64,000 bases of DNA from Streptomyces sp. 378 (lineage in GTDB: Bacteria; Actinomycetota; Actinomycetes; Streptomycetales; Streptomycetaceae): the NCBI RefSeq assembly GCF_030124145.1, contig NZ_JASKMS010000018.1, forward strand, positions 1 to 64,000, in the 5' to 3' direction. The notes under the pieces were generated by a model that worked only from the letters and a program-made list of their open reading frames with translations, made no database searches and had not been told where the DNA came from. This document shows positions 6,859-18,312 of this stretch, one piece after another; the stretch's first letter is position 1; every line of letters starts with the position of its first letter. A program made the position numbers and the translations under genes.

Positions 6859-7407
6859 ATGGACGCCGCACAGCAGGAAGCGACCGCAAGAGCGCGGGAA
6901 CTGCAGCGGAACTGGTACGGGGAGCCGTTGGGGGCGCTCTTCCGTAGGCTCATCGACGATCTTGGTCTCAACCAGGCTCGTCTCGCGGGGGTTCTGGGAC
7001 TATCCGCTCCGATGCTGTCGCAGCTGATGAGCGGTCAGCGGGCGAAGATCGGCAACCCGGCCGTGGTGCAGCGGGTGCAGCAGCTCCAGGACCTGGCGGG
7101 GCAGGTCGCGGACGGCAGCGTGAGCGCGGCCGAGGCCACCGAGCGCATGGAGGAGATCAAGAAGTCACAAGGGGGCTCGGTGCTGAGCAACACCACACAG
7201 ACCACCAGCAGTTCGGGGGCGCCCACGGTCAAGCGCGTCGTGCGCGAGATCCAGTCGCTGCTGCGGTCGGTCGCGGCCGCGGGTGACATCATCGATGCCG
7301 CCGACACCCTCGCCCCGACCCATCCGGAGCTGGCAGAGTTCCTCCGGGTCTACGGGGCCGGCCGCACCTCGGACGCGGTCACGCACTACCAGTCCCACCA
7401 GAGCTGA
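6859..7407 (+). CDS. HTH DNA-binding protein
   Basis: This 182-residue protein starts at the ATG at 6859 after GGGGAG. Residues about 18-70 contain an XRE-like domain: LGALFRRLIDDLGLNQARLA, GVLGLSAPMLSQLMSGQRAK. The middle is Ser/Thr-rich (TTQTTSSSGAP). The C-terminal 60 residues are helical, ending HPELAEFLRVYGAGRTSDAV. It lies outside the element, just past the tRNA, and upstream of a kinase gene, in the place where Streptomyces carry a conserved regulator left of the origin core. Targets are unknown. Confidence 0.8.
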   Translation: MDAAQQEATARARELQRNWYGEPLGALFRRLIDDLGLNQARLAGVLGLSAPMLSQLMSGQRAKIGNPAVVQRVQQLQDLAGQVADGSVSAAEATERMEEIKKSQGGSVLSNTTQTTSSSGAPTVKRVVREIQSLLRSVAAAGDIIDAADTLAPTHPELAEFLRVYGAGRTSDAVTHYQSHQS

Positions 7408-7656
7408 TCCCCGGCCCGGCCGCCGAAGGGGGTTCGGCAGCGGGCTGCGGGTGAGGTGACGGGGGACGCGTCACGGTACGGGCGGGCACGAGGGGGCGTG
7501 CGCCGCACGGGGGACCGGTCGACGCGAGGGGGACGTATCGCTCATCGGGGGAGTCGGGGGGCGTCAGGGGGAGCCGTTTCGCCCGGCGGGGAGTCGTAGC
7601 GCTCACCGAGGGGGAAGCAAGGGGGAAAGCCGCAGGGGGAGGAGCGACGTACAGCC
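7408..7656. other. G-tract-rich gap upstream of the kinase gene
   Basis: This 249-base gap contains at least nine runs of five or more G on the plus strand, near 7460, 7493, 7509, 7529, 7546, 7555, 7567, 7612 and 7621, with another just before the kinase start. No convincing gene is present. It probably holds the kinase promoter and leader. The G-runs could form quadruplexes in DNA or in the leader RNA; that is inference. Confidence 0.4.
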
Positions 7657-9147
7657 ATGGGTGAGGTCTTCGCCGGCCGGTACGAACTGGTCGACCCGAT
7701 CGGACGCGGAGGGGTCGGTGCCGTCTGGCGCGCCTGGGACCACCGCCGCCGTCGCTACGTGGCCGCCAAGGTCCTGCTCCAGAGCGACGCACACTCCCTG
7801 CTGCGCTTCGTCCGCGAACAAGCCCTGCGGATCGACCACCCCCATGTGCTCGCCCCCACCAGCTGGGCCGCCGACGACGACAAGGTCCTGTTCACCATGG
7901 ATCTGGTGGCGGGCGGATCCCTGGTCCATCTCGTCGGGGACTACGGCCCCCTGCCACCTGCTTTCGTCTGCACCCTGCTCGACCAGTTGCTGGCGGGCCT
8001 GGCCGCGGTGCACGCGGAGGGCGTGGTGCACCGTGACGTCAAACCCGCCAACGTGCTCCTGGAGGCCACCGGCACGGGCCGGCCGCGGCTGCGGCTGTCC
8101 GACTTCGGCATCGCGATGCGGCTGGGCGAGCCCCGCCTGACCGAGACCAATCTCGTCGTCGGGACCCCCGGCTATCTGGCTCCCGAGCAGATGATGGGCG
8201 CCGAACCGGACTTCCCCGCCGACCTGTTCGCCGTAGGGCTGGTCGCGCTGTATCTGCTGGAGGGCGCCAAGCCGGACAGCAAGGCGCTCATCCAGTACTT
8301 CGCCGAGCACGGGACGCCCGGTGCGCCCCAGGGCATTCCGGAGCCGCTGTGGCAGGTGGTGGCCATGTTGCTCCAGCCGGACCCCGAGGCCCGGTTCCGT
8401 ACGGCGACGGGGGCGCGCAAGGCACTCGGCGCCGCCGCAGAACTCCTTCCCGAGCCGGGCCCGGACGACGAGCTGATCGAGATCTTCGACCAACTCGGCC
8501 CGCTCCCCCGGGGGTTCGCTCCCGAGGGGCCGCTGGAGAGGGCGAAAGGGCTGGGCCCGCGAGCGGAGCCGTCCGGCCCCGGGACGGGCGGCGAATCATC
8601 CCGGCGGGGAGCCGACGAGGCGGACCTGCCGGTGCCCGGCGGGCAGCGCGGAGACGTTTCAAGCCATGCCTGGTCACAGGCGAGCGCCCCGTCGCTACCG
8701 TCCGACCCGCGACGGACCACCGACCCCTCGGCCGCCGCCCAGCCGTCTTCCATGTCAGACACCGGCAGCTTCCCGCTGCCGCCTCCGCAGGCCACCGTCA
8801 CCACGTCCCCGGCGCCCGGGGCGTCACACCCCGCACCGGCGCAGGGCCCGCACCCGCAGCCTCCGGTCTCCCCTTACGACCCCACGCATCCGTTGTCCAC
8901 CGCCCAGCCGCTCCCCCCGGTGTACTCCGGTCCGTCCCTGCCCCCTGCGGAGCAGTACCGCACGGACACCCCCACCGCCTCGTACACGGCCTGGACTCCC
9001 CCGGCCCCGCTCGTCACCCAGGTGCCGTCGCGGCACCGGGCGCACAAGCCTTCCCGCCCCGGCCCCCCGGCCAAGGTGGCGGTGCCACTGCTGCTCCTGG
9101 CGCTGGCCTGCTACGCCGTGGGCTTCTGGGCCCTGACCCAGATCTGA
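7657..9147 (+). CDS. Membrane-anchored Hanks-type Ser/Thr protein kinase
   Basis: This 496-residue protein has a complete N-terminal kinase domain (about residues 8-270). The glycine loop IGRGGVGAVW, Lys38 (AAKVLL), the catalytic loop HRDVKPAN with Asp127, DFG with Asp149 and GTPGYLAPEQ are all present, so it should be active. A long Pro/Ser/Thr-rich linker (about 290-465) follows, with a single C-terminal membrane segment (VAVPLLLLALACYAVGFWAL). The C-terminus lies outside or is very short, so there is no extracellular sensor domain such as PASTA. It follows the HTH regulator on the same strand. Substrates are unknown. Confidence 0.92.
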   Translation: MGEVFAGRYELVDPIGRGGVGAVWRAWDHRRRRYVAAKVLLQSDAHSLLRFVREQALRIDHPHVLAPTSWAADDDKVLFTMDLVAGGSLVHLVGDYGPLPPAFVCTLLDQLLAGLAAVHAEGVVHRDVKPANVLLEATGTGRPRLRLSDFGIAMRLGEPRLTETNLVVGTPGYLAPEQMMGAEPDFPADLFAVGLVALYLLEGAKPDSKALIQYFAEHGTPGAPQGIPEPLWQVVAMLLQPDPEARFRTATGARKALGAAAELLPEPGPDDELIEIFDQLGPLPRGFAPEGPLERAKGLGPRAEPSGPGTGGESSRRGADEADLPVPGGQRGDVSSHAWSQASAPSLPSDPRRTTDPSAAAQPSSMSDTGSFPLPPPQATVTTSPAPGASHPAPAQGPHPQPPVSPYDPTHPLSTAQPLPPVYSGPSLPPAEQYRTDTPTASYTAWTPPAPLVTQVPSRHRAHKPSRPGPPAKVAVPLLLLALACYAVGFWALTQI

Positions 9148-9228
9148 GCGGGCCGGCGGCCGCCCGGCTCCGCGGTCGCGGCGAGCCCGGCGATCAGGGC
9201 GGCGACACGGCGGGTGCGCCCGGCCCTC

Positions 9229-10575
9229 TTACGCGGCGTTCCTCCGCCGAGCCACCAAGGTCCACACCCCGAGCCCCACCAGCAGCGCGCTGCCGGTGCC
9301 GATCCCGCCCACGGCGAGCGCCCTCATCGCGGTGTCATCGCCCCTGGTCACGCCCTGCGCAGCCGCCTCCCGGTCCTCGTCCGAGACCTCGAAGACGCCT
9401 TTCGGCTCGGACTCCCCCGCGTACTCGGGCCCGCTCCGCGCCTCCCCGCTCACCCGGACCCGCAGCGTCATCACGAACGGCCCGTCGCCGAAGGTGTCGG
9501 CGACGCCCTCGGAGAGGTGGGCGACGAGGTAGTGGGAGCCGGCGAAGCGCAGCGCGCTCACCTGCGGAGCGGCGGCGTAGCGGTTGGCGTGGTCGACCGG
9601 TGGGAGTGGGCGCAGGCTCCCGGACTTCTGGCCGCCGTCGTAACCGACACCCACGTCGGCGACGTGACCGCGTGCCGGGTTGTAGAGGGCCAGGCTCAGC
9701 GCGTCAGAGGTGTAGCCGGTGGCGCCGGAGCCCGAGCTGCCGAGATCGGCGATGACGGAGACCTGCTGTCCCCAGTCGACGGGCACCTTGTAGAAGAGTG
9801 TCTGGCCGGGCCGGATGTCGTCCCGCCAGACTCCCTGGTCGAGGGGGGTGGCACCGGTGAACCCGGCGCCGCCCTTCCGGCGCCGGGACTGTCCCTGGAC
9901 CGGCTGGGGCGTGGCGGAGTTCCACACCTCGGGCGCGCTGGTCGCCCCGGTCTTCGCCGTCCGCGGTTCCGTCATGGCGACGAGTTCCAGGTCCCAGGCG
10001 TCCGGCGAGGAGCCCTCACCCTCGGGGTCGACGCGCTCGACCGACACGTAGTACGCACCCGCCTTGCGGCACAGCGGCTTGTCGGGCGCGATCTCGCGCA
10101 TGCCCCACGCGGCGATGGGGTGAGGGCTGCGGGCGGCCCCGAAGCCGGTGTTGTCGACGGAGCAGGTGTTGCCCTCGGCGTCCTGCACGGTCACTTTGAC
10201 CCCGTCGATGACGGAGACGGTGCTGCCGGGGGAGGGGACGGCGGTGACGGAGACGTACGCGTTCGACGCGGCGTCGAGTTCGAGGCCGTAGCTGACCTTG
10301 CCGCTGCCGGGCAGGGAGCTCCTGTAGGTCCGGCCGGGCTCCAGGAGGGCGGCCTCCCCGGTGCTCCTCGCGCCCTCGACGCTCTGCGCGCCGACAGCGA
10401 AGGCGTACGGGCCCGGGGCGCCGGAGGCCTCTCCGGCGGCGTCGGCCTGGCCGGGCGTCACGGCCGCCGTCGTCCCCAGCATCATCACCACAGCCCCCAG
10501 GCGTACGGCCCCCGCCGGACGGCCTCGATACGCCCCCGTGCGCCGTCCCCGCGCCGTACGACACCGTCCCCTCAC
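9229..10575 (-). CDS. Exported protein with a C-terminal membrane anchor
   Basis: This is a 448-residue protein. The GTG at 10575 is preferred because GAGGGG lies six bases upstream and it gives a normal signal peptide: Arg-rich start, then AVRLGAVVMMLGTTAAV and a likely AXA-type cleavage before GEASG. Longer starts would add about 30 Arg-rich residues. The body is beta-rich with two related modules, each with a YRSSLPGSGKVSYGLEL or FYKVPVDWGQQVSVIAD type strand set. It ends with AVGGIGTGSALLVGLGVWTL and RRR, a stop-transfer anchor. I recognise no catalytic motif. It is a conserved type of Streptomyces wall-facing protein of unknown role. Confidence 0.75.
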   Translation of the reverse strand: MRGRCRTARGRRTGAYRGRPAGAVRLGAVVMMLGTTAAVTPGQADAAGEASGAPGPYAFAVGAQSVEGARSTGEAALLEPGRTYRSSLPGSGKVSYGLELDAASNAYVSVTAVPSPGSTVSVIDGVKVTVQDAEGNTCSVDNTGFGAARSPHPIAAWGMREIAPDKPLCRKAGAYYVSVERVDPEGEGSSPDAWDLELVAMTEPRTAKTGATSAPEVWNSATPQPVQGQSRRRKGGAGFTGATPLDQGVWRDDIRPGQTLFYKVPVDWGQQVSVIADLGSSGSGATGYTSDALSLALYNPARGHVADVGVGYDGGQKSGSLRPLPPVDHANRYAAAPQVSALRFAGSHYLVAHLSEGVADTFGDGPFVMTLRVRVSGEARSGPEYAGESEPKGVFEVSDEDREAAAQGVTRGDDTAMRALAVGGIGTGSALLVGLGVWTLVARRRNAA

Positions 10576-10670
10576 GCGCCACCCCTCACGTCGCCTGACC
10601 ACAGAGCCCGTGAAACCGTGGCCCATCCTGCCGCGTCGGCCGGGTCCACGACCGGCGCTCGGCACACAAA

Positions 10671-10695
10671 ACCCCGACCGCGAGGCGGCCGGGGT
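10671..10695 (-). terminator. Hairpin terminator after the DLW-39 gene
   Basis: Arms 10671-10681 and 10685-10695 pair over 11 positions with one G-T type mismatch around the loop GAG. It lies 25 bases beyond the stop of the leftward gene at 10720 and upstream of the start of the exported protein gene, so it separates the two. Confidence 0.7.
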
Positions 10696-10719
10696 GTGTT
10701 CGGTCTGGTTTGTCGTGAC

Positions 10720-10848
10720 TCACGAACCCGTGGGCACGGAGTCAGTCGCCTCCGTCCACAGATCCTGCTCGGCGCGATCCGCCTGGATCTGGCGGTACAC
10801 GAGGAGCCCGCCGATGGCGGCCAGTGCGACCAGGAGAAGCTTCTTCAC
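10720..10848 (-). CDS. DLW-39 family small membrane protein
   Basis: The GTG at 10848, five bases after GAGGTAG, opens a 42-residue protein. The N-terminal half is one membrane helix (KKLLLVALAAIGGLLVYRQI), followed by QADRAEQDLWTEATD. The DLW tripeptide and length match the DLW-39 family, small actinobacterial proteins usually encoded near gyrA, as here (gyrA ends 2.3 kb to the right). Function is not known to me. A likely -10 box, TATAGT on the minus strand, is at 10894-10899. Confidence 0.85.
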   Translation of the reverse strand: MKKLLLVALAAIGGLLVYRQIQADRAEQDLWTEATDSVPTGS

Positions 10849-11185
10849 CGCGCTACCTCGTCTTTCCTTGACGTAGGGGACCTCTGGCGCCCGACTATAC
10901 ACACCGACCGAGACCGATCGGTGACCTGAGTCGGCCGTCAACTCCCGTCCCGGAAACCGGGATAGAAGCGGAGTGCACCTTTCCGATCGGAGGGTGATCA
11001 CACCTGGACAGACGGTCACTTTGACCGCCTTTTGCCAGTCTCCTCACCTTTTCGCCCTCTTTGCGGCCATACGGGTGGTGTTCATCAGAACATCGACGCG
11101 CCACGGGTCGGGGTCCACCACTTCCCGCCCCGCATACACATCATGAGGAAAGTACGCAAATCGCCCAACCCGAAAGTGAGGGGCC
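10849..11185. promoter_or_regulatory. Divergent promoter region between DLW-39 and a small exported protein
   Basis: This 337-base gap has no gene. It contains the leftward -10 box TATAGT (10899-10894) and the palindrome ACCGATCGGT (10913-10922) just upstream of it, a possible operator. It also holds GGTGATCACACC near 10996. Rightward promoter elements before 11186 are not clear to me. Confidence 0.4.
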
Positions 11186-11548
11186 ATGGCCCGGAACAAG
11201 GTCATGACGCTGTGGACCACCATCGTCACCGTCTTCCTGGCGCTCTGCACGGCGCTCGGACTCGTCACCACGACCGCCGCCGCGGCGGTACCGCAGAGCG
11301 AGCAGAAGAGCAACAGCGGCGGCGCGAGCATCCCACAGCAGCGGACAGCGGCACCGGCGGCCTTCCCCTGGACCTCCCCCAAGGCCCTGCCCCCCACCAT
11401 GAAGCAGCGCATCCGCGCCGAGGCCCATGGCAAGACCCCCCGCTGCCGGCACCGCTCGCCCGCGGACACGGCGGCCTCCCCCGGCACCGACTGCACCGAT
11501 GAGGACCCCGACGCCGAGGCGGACCATCTCACGCCCCTGCAGCGCTGA
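11186..11548 (+). CDS. Small exported protein (DUF6344-like)
   Basis: This is a 120-residue protein behind GTGAGGGG. A signal peptide is clear: MARNKVM, then TLWTTIVTVFLALCTALGLV and a TTAAAA cleavage region. The mature part is Pro/Ala-rich with the tract LPPTMKQRIRAEAHG and two cysteines (CRH and DCTD) that could form a disulfide. From memory it resembles a Streptomyces-only family of unknown function labelled DUF6344. It stands alone on the plus strand, and no partner is suggested by context. Confidence 0.75.
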   Translation: MARNKVMTLWTTIVTVFLALCTALGLVTTTAAAAVPQSEQKSNSGGASIPQQRTAAPAAFPWTSPKALPPTMKQRIRAEAHGKTPRCRHRSPADTAASPGTDCTDEDPDAEADHLTPLQR

Positions 11549-11673
11549 ACCCCCGGCACCACGTTCTGGCGATCCCGCGTACAGAGCCCGGCAGCTCGAC
11601 AGAGCCGCCGGGCTCACGCATGTCCCGGCCCTCCGGCCACCGACCGCACATGGACACACAGGAGAGACGGAAA

Positions 11674-11699
11674 ACCCCCGACCGTCACCGGCCGGGGGT
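11674..11699. terminator. Bidirectional hairpin terminator
   Basis: Arms 11674-11684 and 11689-11699 pair with one mismatch around a 4-base loop, with A-run and T-poor flanks. It sits between the convergent genes ending at 11548 (plus) and 11719 (minus) and can serve both. Confidence 0.75.
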
Positions 11700-11718
11700 C
11701 ATCGCGCCGATGCGCTCC

Positions 11719-12072
11719 TCACTGCTTGCGCCGGCCGAGGACACAGAACTCGTTGCCTTCAGGGTCGGCCATGACGACCCACGACTGATCGCCCTGGCCG
11801 ATATCGACCCGCTTGGCGCCATGCGCCTCGAGGCGAGCCACTTCGGCGGCCTGGTCGTCGGGCCTGAAGTCGAGGTGCAGTCGGCTCTTGGACTGCTTGG
11901 CTTCCTCGATGCGGACGAAATCCAGCCCTGGCATGCGATCCGGCTCGGGGCGGATCTCGAACTCATCGTCGGACGAGTACACCACCACCCAGCCCAGCGC
12001 GTCGGCCCACCACTGCCCCAGGGCCACCGGATCCACCGCGTGAACGATTACCTGTTCCCATTCCAAGGTCAT
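11719..12072 (-). CDS. VOC-family (glyoxalase/bleomycin-resistance fold) protein
   Basis: This is a 117-residue, single-domain VOC protein. The paired beta-alpha-beta-beta-beta modules are visible: VIVHAVDPVALGQWWADALG and LHLDFRPDDQAAEVARLEAHG, ending WVVMADPEGNEFCVLG. His11 (VHAVD), His66 region (LHLDF) and the late Glu (GNEFCV) are in the positions that bind metal in this superfamily, so an enzyme role is possible. The substrate cannot be told. It is monocistronic, with the tRNA-Ile gene downstream in the chromosome but separate. Confidence 0.88.
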   Translation of the reverse strand: MTLEWEQVIVHAVDPVALGQWWADALGWVVVYSSDDEFEIRPEPDRMPGLDFVRIEEAKQSKSRLHLDFRPDDQAAEVARLEAHGAKRVDIGQGDQSWVVMADPEGNEFCVLGRRKQ

Positions 12073-12167
12073 TGACCGAGTCTAGGCACGGGGACAGCGC
12101 GCAGACAGGCGGTTCGAGCGCCGGGTGGGAGAACCGGACCGCGGCTGATAGCGGCCCGGGGACAGCG

Positions 12168-12199
12168 AAGAACCCCAGCCGATATCGACTGGGGTTCTT
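12168..12199 (-). terminator. Hairpin terminator downstream of tRNA-Ile
   Basis: Arms 12168-12178 (AAGAACCCCAG) and 12189-12199 (CTGGGGTTCTT) are perfect complements around a 10-base loop that itself contains CGATATCG. It lies six bases from the CCA end of the leftward tRNA gene. Confidence 0.85.
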
Positions 12200-12204
12200 G
12201 TCGC

Positions 12205-12281
12205 TGGTGGGGCTAACAGGATTTGAACCTGTGGCCTCATCCTTATCAGGGATGCGCTCTAACCAACTGAGCTATAGCCCC
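12205..12281 (-). tRNA. tRNA-Ile (anticodon GAT), CCA encoded
   Basis: The acceptor stem GGGGCTA pairs with TAGCCCC. The anticodon stem CATCC/GGATG encloses CTGATAA, giving GAT, and the T arm is CAGG/CCTG around TTCAAAT with an extra pair. The bases 12207-12205 supply an encoded CCA after A73, unlike the tRNA-Ala gene in this window. Placement just beyond the DUF3566 gene downstream of gyrA is the conserved Streptomyces arrangement. Confidence 0.97.
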
Positions 12282-12380
12282 GCCGCGCTCTGCGGTGTGC
12301 GTCCCGCGCGCTGACTCCTGAAGATTAGCGCACGACATGCGCAGTCCCAAAATCGGTTGTCGGGACAGCGTCGAAGGACG

Positions 12381-13166
12381 TCACTCGTCCTCGGCGAGCG
12401 TCAGCTCGACACCGCCCACGAAGCCCGCGGACAGGTTGTAGATGAACGCGCCGAGCGTCGCGAGGGCCGTCGCCAGGACGACGTCGATGACCGCGATGAT
12501 CGACGTGAACATCAGGACGTTCGGCAGCGACAGGAAGGCCTGCAGGTCGAAGCCGTTGGACTCGTTCGAGCCGGTGGCCTCCGAGATCGTGCCACCGACC
12601 GTCGAGAAGACGCCCATCGCGTCCATGACCATCCACAGCACGGCGGACGCGACGATCGTGCAGATGCCCAGGGCGATGGAGAGCAGGAAGCTGACCTTCA
12701 TCACCGACCACGGGTCGGCCTTCGCCACCCGCAGCCGCGCCTTGCGGACACGCGGAGTGGTACGCGCCCCCGTACGGGGACGGCGTGCGGTACCGGCACC
12801 CTCGGCCGCCTGCTGCGCCGGGTAGGCCTGCGGCGGGTGGTACGGCCCGGCGGCCTGCTGCGCCTGCCGGTCCCCGGGCAGGGGGGACGCCGTGCCCGGC
12901 TCCTGGGCGGCCGGCTGCGGGTGCGTGCCGGAGGCGGACGGGCCCGCGCCGGCCTTGGGCTGCTGGGTCTGCGGACCTCGGGCCGTCACAGTTCCCCCCT
13001 GTGATTCCTGCGCGTCAGGCGAGGGCGCGTCCTTGGTCGGGGACTTGATCGCCTTCAGGTTGGTCGTGTGCGGGTCCGCCGCACGTGCGGCGGAGCCACG
13101 ACCGCCGTCGTCCGCTTCCGTACCCCTTGAGGTACCGGCCGGTCCGGCGCCCGTGGCTCCGCTCAC
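12381..13166 (-). CDS. DUF3566 transmembrane protein
   Basis: This is a 261-residue protein with a GTG start at 13166 behind GAGGAG. Residues 1-145 are low-complexity (Gly, Ala, Gln and Pro-rich) and cytoplasmic. The DUF3566 domain (about 146-255) starts RKARLRVAKADPWSVMKVSF and has two membrane helices, LLSIALGICTIVASAVLWMV and MFTSIIAVIDVVLATALATL, ending LSAGFVGGVELTL. This family is encoded directly downstream of gyrA across Actinobacteria, 19 bases away here, so it is probably in the gyrase operon. Its role is unknown; links to the cell envelope are plausible. Confidence 0.93.
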   Translation of the reverse strand: MSGATGAGPAGTSRGTEADDGGRGSAARAADPHTTNLKAIKSPTKDAPSPDAQESQGGTVTARGPQTQQPKAGAGPSASGTHPQPAAQEPGTASPLPGDRQAQQAAGPYHPPQAYPAQQAAEGAGTARRPRTGARTTPRVRKARLRVAKADPWSVMKVSFLLSIALGICTIVASAVLWMVMDAMGVFSTVGGTISEATGSNESNGFDLQAFLSLPNVLMFTSIIAVIDVVLATALATLGAFIYNLSAGFVGGVELTLAEDE

Positions 13167-13185
13167 GCTGACTCACTCCTCGTGC

Positions 13186-15777
<2,592 letters not shown>

Positions 15778-15819
15778 TGCTGGTGAGGATCCTTCCTGAT
15801 GCGGTCAGCTGAGACCGAC

Positions 15820-17880
15820 TCAGATGTCGAGGAAGCGGACGTCCTTGGCGTTGCGCTGGATGAACGCGCGGCGGGCCTCGACGTCCTCACCCATGAGGAC
15901 CGAGAACAGGTCGTCGGCCTGGGCGGCGTCGTCGAGGGTGACCTGGCCGAGGACGCGGTGCTCCTGGTCCATGGTCGTGATGCGCAGTTCCTCGGCGTTC
16001 ATCTCGCCGAGCCCCTTGAAGCGCTGCACGGAGTCGTCCTTGATGCGCTTGCCCGCGTTGCGGCCCATCTCGATCAGGGCGTCGCGCTCACGGTCGGAGT
16101 ACGCGTACTCGAAGTCGTCCTTGCCCCACTTGATCTTGTAGAGCGGCGGGCGGGAGAGGTACACGTGCCCGGCCTCGACGAGGGGCCGCATGAAGCGGAA
16201 CAGGAAGGTCAGCAGCAGGGTGTTGATGTGCTGGCCGTCGACGTCGGCGTCCGCCATCAGGATGATCTTGTGATAGCGCAGCTTCTCGATGTCGAAGTCC
16301 TCGTGGACTCCGGTGCCGAAGGCCGAGATCAGCGCCTGGATCTCCTGGTTCTGCAGGATCTTGTCGATCCGCGCCTTCTCGACGTTCAGGATCTTGCCGC
16401 GGATCGGGAGGATCGCCTGGTACTGCGGGTTGCGGCCGGACTTGGCCGAGCCGCCGGCGGAGTCACCCTCGACGATGAAGATCTCGCACTTGGTGGGATC
16501 GTTCGACTGGCAGTCGGAGAGCTTGCCCGGCAGGGACGCGGTCTCCAGCAGGCCCTTGCGGCGGGTGAGGTCACGGGCCTTGCGGGCCGCCACGCGCGCG
16601 GTGGCCGCCTGGATGCCCTTGCGGATGATGTCCGCGGCCTCGTTCGGGTTCCTGTCCAGCCAGTCCGCGAGGTGCTCGTAGACGACCTTCTGGACGAAGG
16701 TCTTGGCCTCGGTGTTGCCCAGCTTGGTCTTCGTCTGGCCTTCGAACTGGGGCTCGCTCAGCTTGACCGAGATGATCGCCGTCAGACCCTCGCGGATGTC
16801 GTCACCCGTGAGGTTGTCGTCTTTCTCCCGCAGCAGCCTCTTGTCGCGCGCGTACTTGTTGATCAGCGAGGTCAGCGCGGCGCGGAAGCCCTCTTCGTGC
16901 GTACCGCCCTCATGGGTGTGGATGATGTTGGCGAAGGAGTACACGCCCTCGGTGTAGCCGCCGTTCCACTGCATGGCGACCTCGAGGGACAGGTGCTTGT
17001 CCCGGTCCTCGGCCTCCAGGTCGATGACGGTGGGGTGCACCGCCTCGCCCTTGCGGGAGTTGAGGTACTTCACGAAGTCGACGATGCCGCCCTCGTAGTG
17101 GTACGTGACCGTCTTGACCTCGGCGGTCTCGTCCGCGCCCGCCTCGTCCGCCCCGGAGGTGGCCTTGGCGGACTCACGCTCGTCGGTGAGCTTGAGCGTG
17201 AGGCCCTTGTTGAGGAACGCCATCTCCTGGAAGCGCCGCGAGAGCGTCTCGAAGGAGTAGTCGGTGGTCTCGAAGATGTCCGGGTCGGCCCAGAAGGTGA
17301 CCGAGGTGCCGGTCTCCTCGGTGGCCTCGTGCTGGGCGAGCGGCGCCGTGGGGACGCCCATCTTGTAGTCCTGCGTCCAGCGGTGGCCGTCCGTCCTGAC
17401 CTCGACGGCGACCCTTGAGGACAGCGCGTTGACGACGGAGACGCCCACGCCGTGCAGACCACCGGAGACCGCGTAGCCGCCGCCGCCGAACTTGCCGCCC
17501 GCGTGCAGCACGGTCAGCACGACCTCGAGGGCCGGTTTTCCCTCGGAGGCGACGATGCCCACCGGGATGCCACGGCCGTTGTCGACGACCCGGACGCCAC
17601 CGTCGGGGAGGATCGTCACGTCGATGGTGTCCGCGTGGCCGGCCAGCGCCTCGTCGACCGAGTTGTCGACGACCTCGTACACGAGGTGGTGCAGCCCTCG
17701 CTCACCGGTCGAGCCGATGTACATGCCGGGTCGCTTGCGGACCGCGTCCAGACCCTCGAGGACGGTGATGGCGCTGGCATCGTACGAGGCGGTGACCTCG
17801 CCGTTGGAGGTGATCGCCTCGCTGGTCACGCCTGCGTCGGTGGACGGGATGTTCTCGTTGGGGTTGCCGGAATCGGCCAC
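15820..17880 (-). CDS. gyrB: DNA gyrase subunit B
   Basis: This is the 686-residue ATPase subunit of gyrase. The GTG at 17880 is chosen because AAGGG lies six bases upstream and the length equals that of known Streptomyces GyrB. GHKL ATPase motifs are seen: EVVDNSVDEALAGHA, VVDNGRGIPVG and GLHGVGVSVVNALS. The TOPRIM domain has EGDSAGGSAK and DADVDGQHI, which bind magnesium and help DNA cleavage. There is no insertion compared with typical actinobacterial GyrB. It is the promoter-proximal gene of gyrBA. The upstream gap 17881-18312 should hold the promoter. Confidence 0.98.
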   Translation of the reverse strand: MADSGNPNENIPSTDAGVTSEAITSNGEVTASYDASAITVLEGLDAVRKRPGMYIGSTGERGLHHLVYEVVDNSVDEALAGHADTIDVTILPDGGVRVVDNGRGIPVGIVASEGKPALEVVLTVLHAGGKFGGGGYAVSGGLHGVGVSVVNALSSRVAVEVRTDGHRWTQDYKMGVPTAPLAQHEATEETGTSVTFWADPDIFETTDYSFETLSRRFQEMAFLNKGLTLKLTDERESAKATSGADEAGADETAEVKTVTYHYEGGIVDFVKYLNSRKGEAVHPTVIDLEAEDRDKHLSLEVAMQWNGGYTEGVYSFANIIHTHEGGTHEEGFRAALTSLINKYARDKRLLREKDDNLTGDDIREGLTAIISVKLSEPQFEGQTKTKLGNTEAKTFVQKVVYEHLADWLDRNPNEAADIIRKGIQAATARVAARKARDLTRRKGLLETASLPGKLSDCQSNDPTKCEIFIVEGDSAGGSAKSGRNPQYQAILPIRGKILNVEKARIDKILQNQEIQALISAFGTGVHEDFDIEKLRYHKIILMADADVDGQHINTLLLTFLFRFMRPLVEAGHVYLSRPPLYKIKWGKDDFEYAYSDRERDALIEMGRNAGKRIKDDSVQRFKGLGEMNAEELRITTMDQEHRVLGQVTLDDAAQADDLFSVLMGEDVEARRAFIQRNAKDVRFLDI

Positions 17881-18312
17881 GAAGCGCCCTTTCTGGCACA
17901 GCACGAGCCAGGCTCGTCGGCGGGTTGCCGGAGCGGCTGCGGCATGTTGCGTTGGTAAGCCTTGATCAGCGTTGCTCAGCTTTTCCCGGACGGTCCCCAC
18001 GATTGGGGCGGGATTGCTTCCAGTCTACCGGTAGCACTGACACTGATGGGGGTTTGCCGGTACCTGAGTCCGCATGTGCCGCCCTCGACGGGTCTTGTCC
18101 GACTCCCGATATACGGATGGGGGCTCCAAGAGGCTCACGGAGGCACTCAGCGCTTCCGGCCGTCAACCCTTGGCTACTTAGGAGTCAGGTCGCGATTCGC
18201 AACCGTGCGCGGGCCCGCGACGGGAGGGCCGCCGACGCTCCGAACGAGCAGGCGCAAGCCCTCGATGTGAAGTCAGTCACGTGCTGTCGACGGGTGGGAA
18301 ACCGGTGCCGCT
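17881..18312. promoter_or_regulatory. gyrB upstream region
   Basis: This 432-base gap lies between the dciA stop (18313) and gyrB. No credible gene is present. The gyrBA promoter is expected here because the recF-dciA transcript would otherwise have to run on. I cannot identify a convincing -10/-35 pair or a terminator hairpin by eye. The 40 bases before gyrB contain AAGGG, its ribosome site. Confidence 0.4.
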
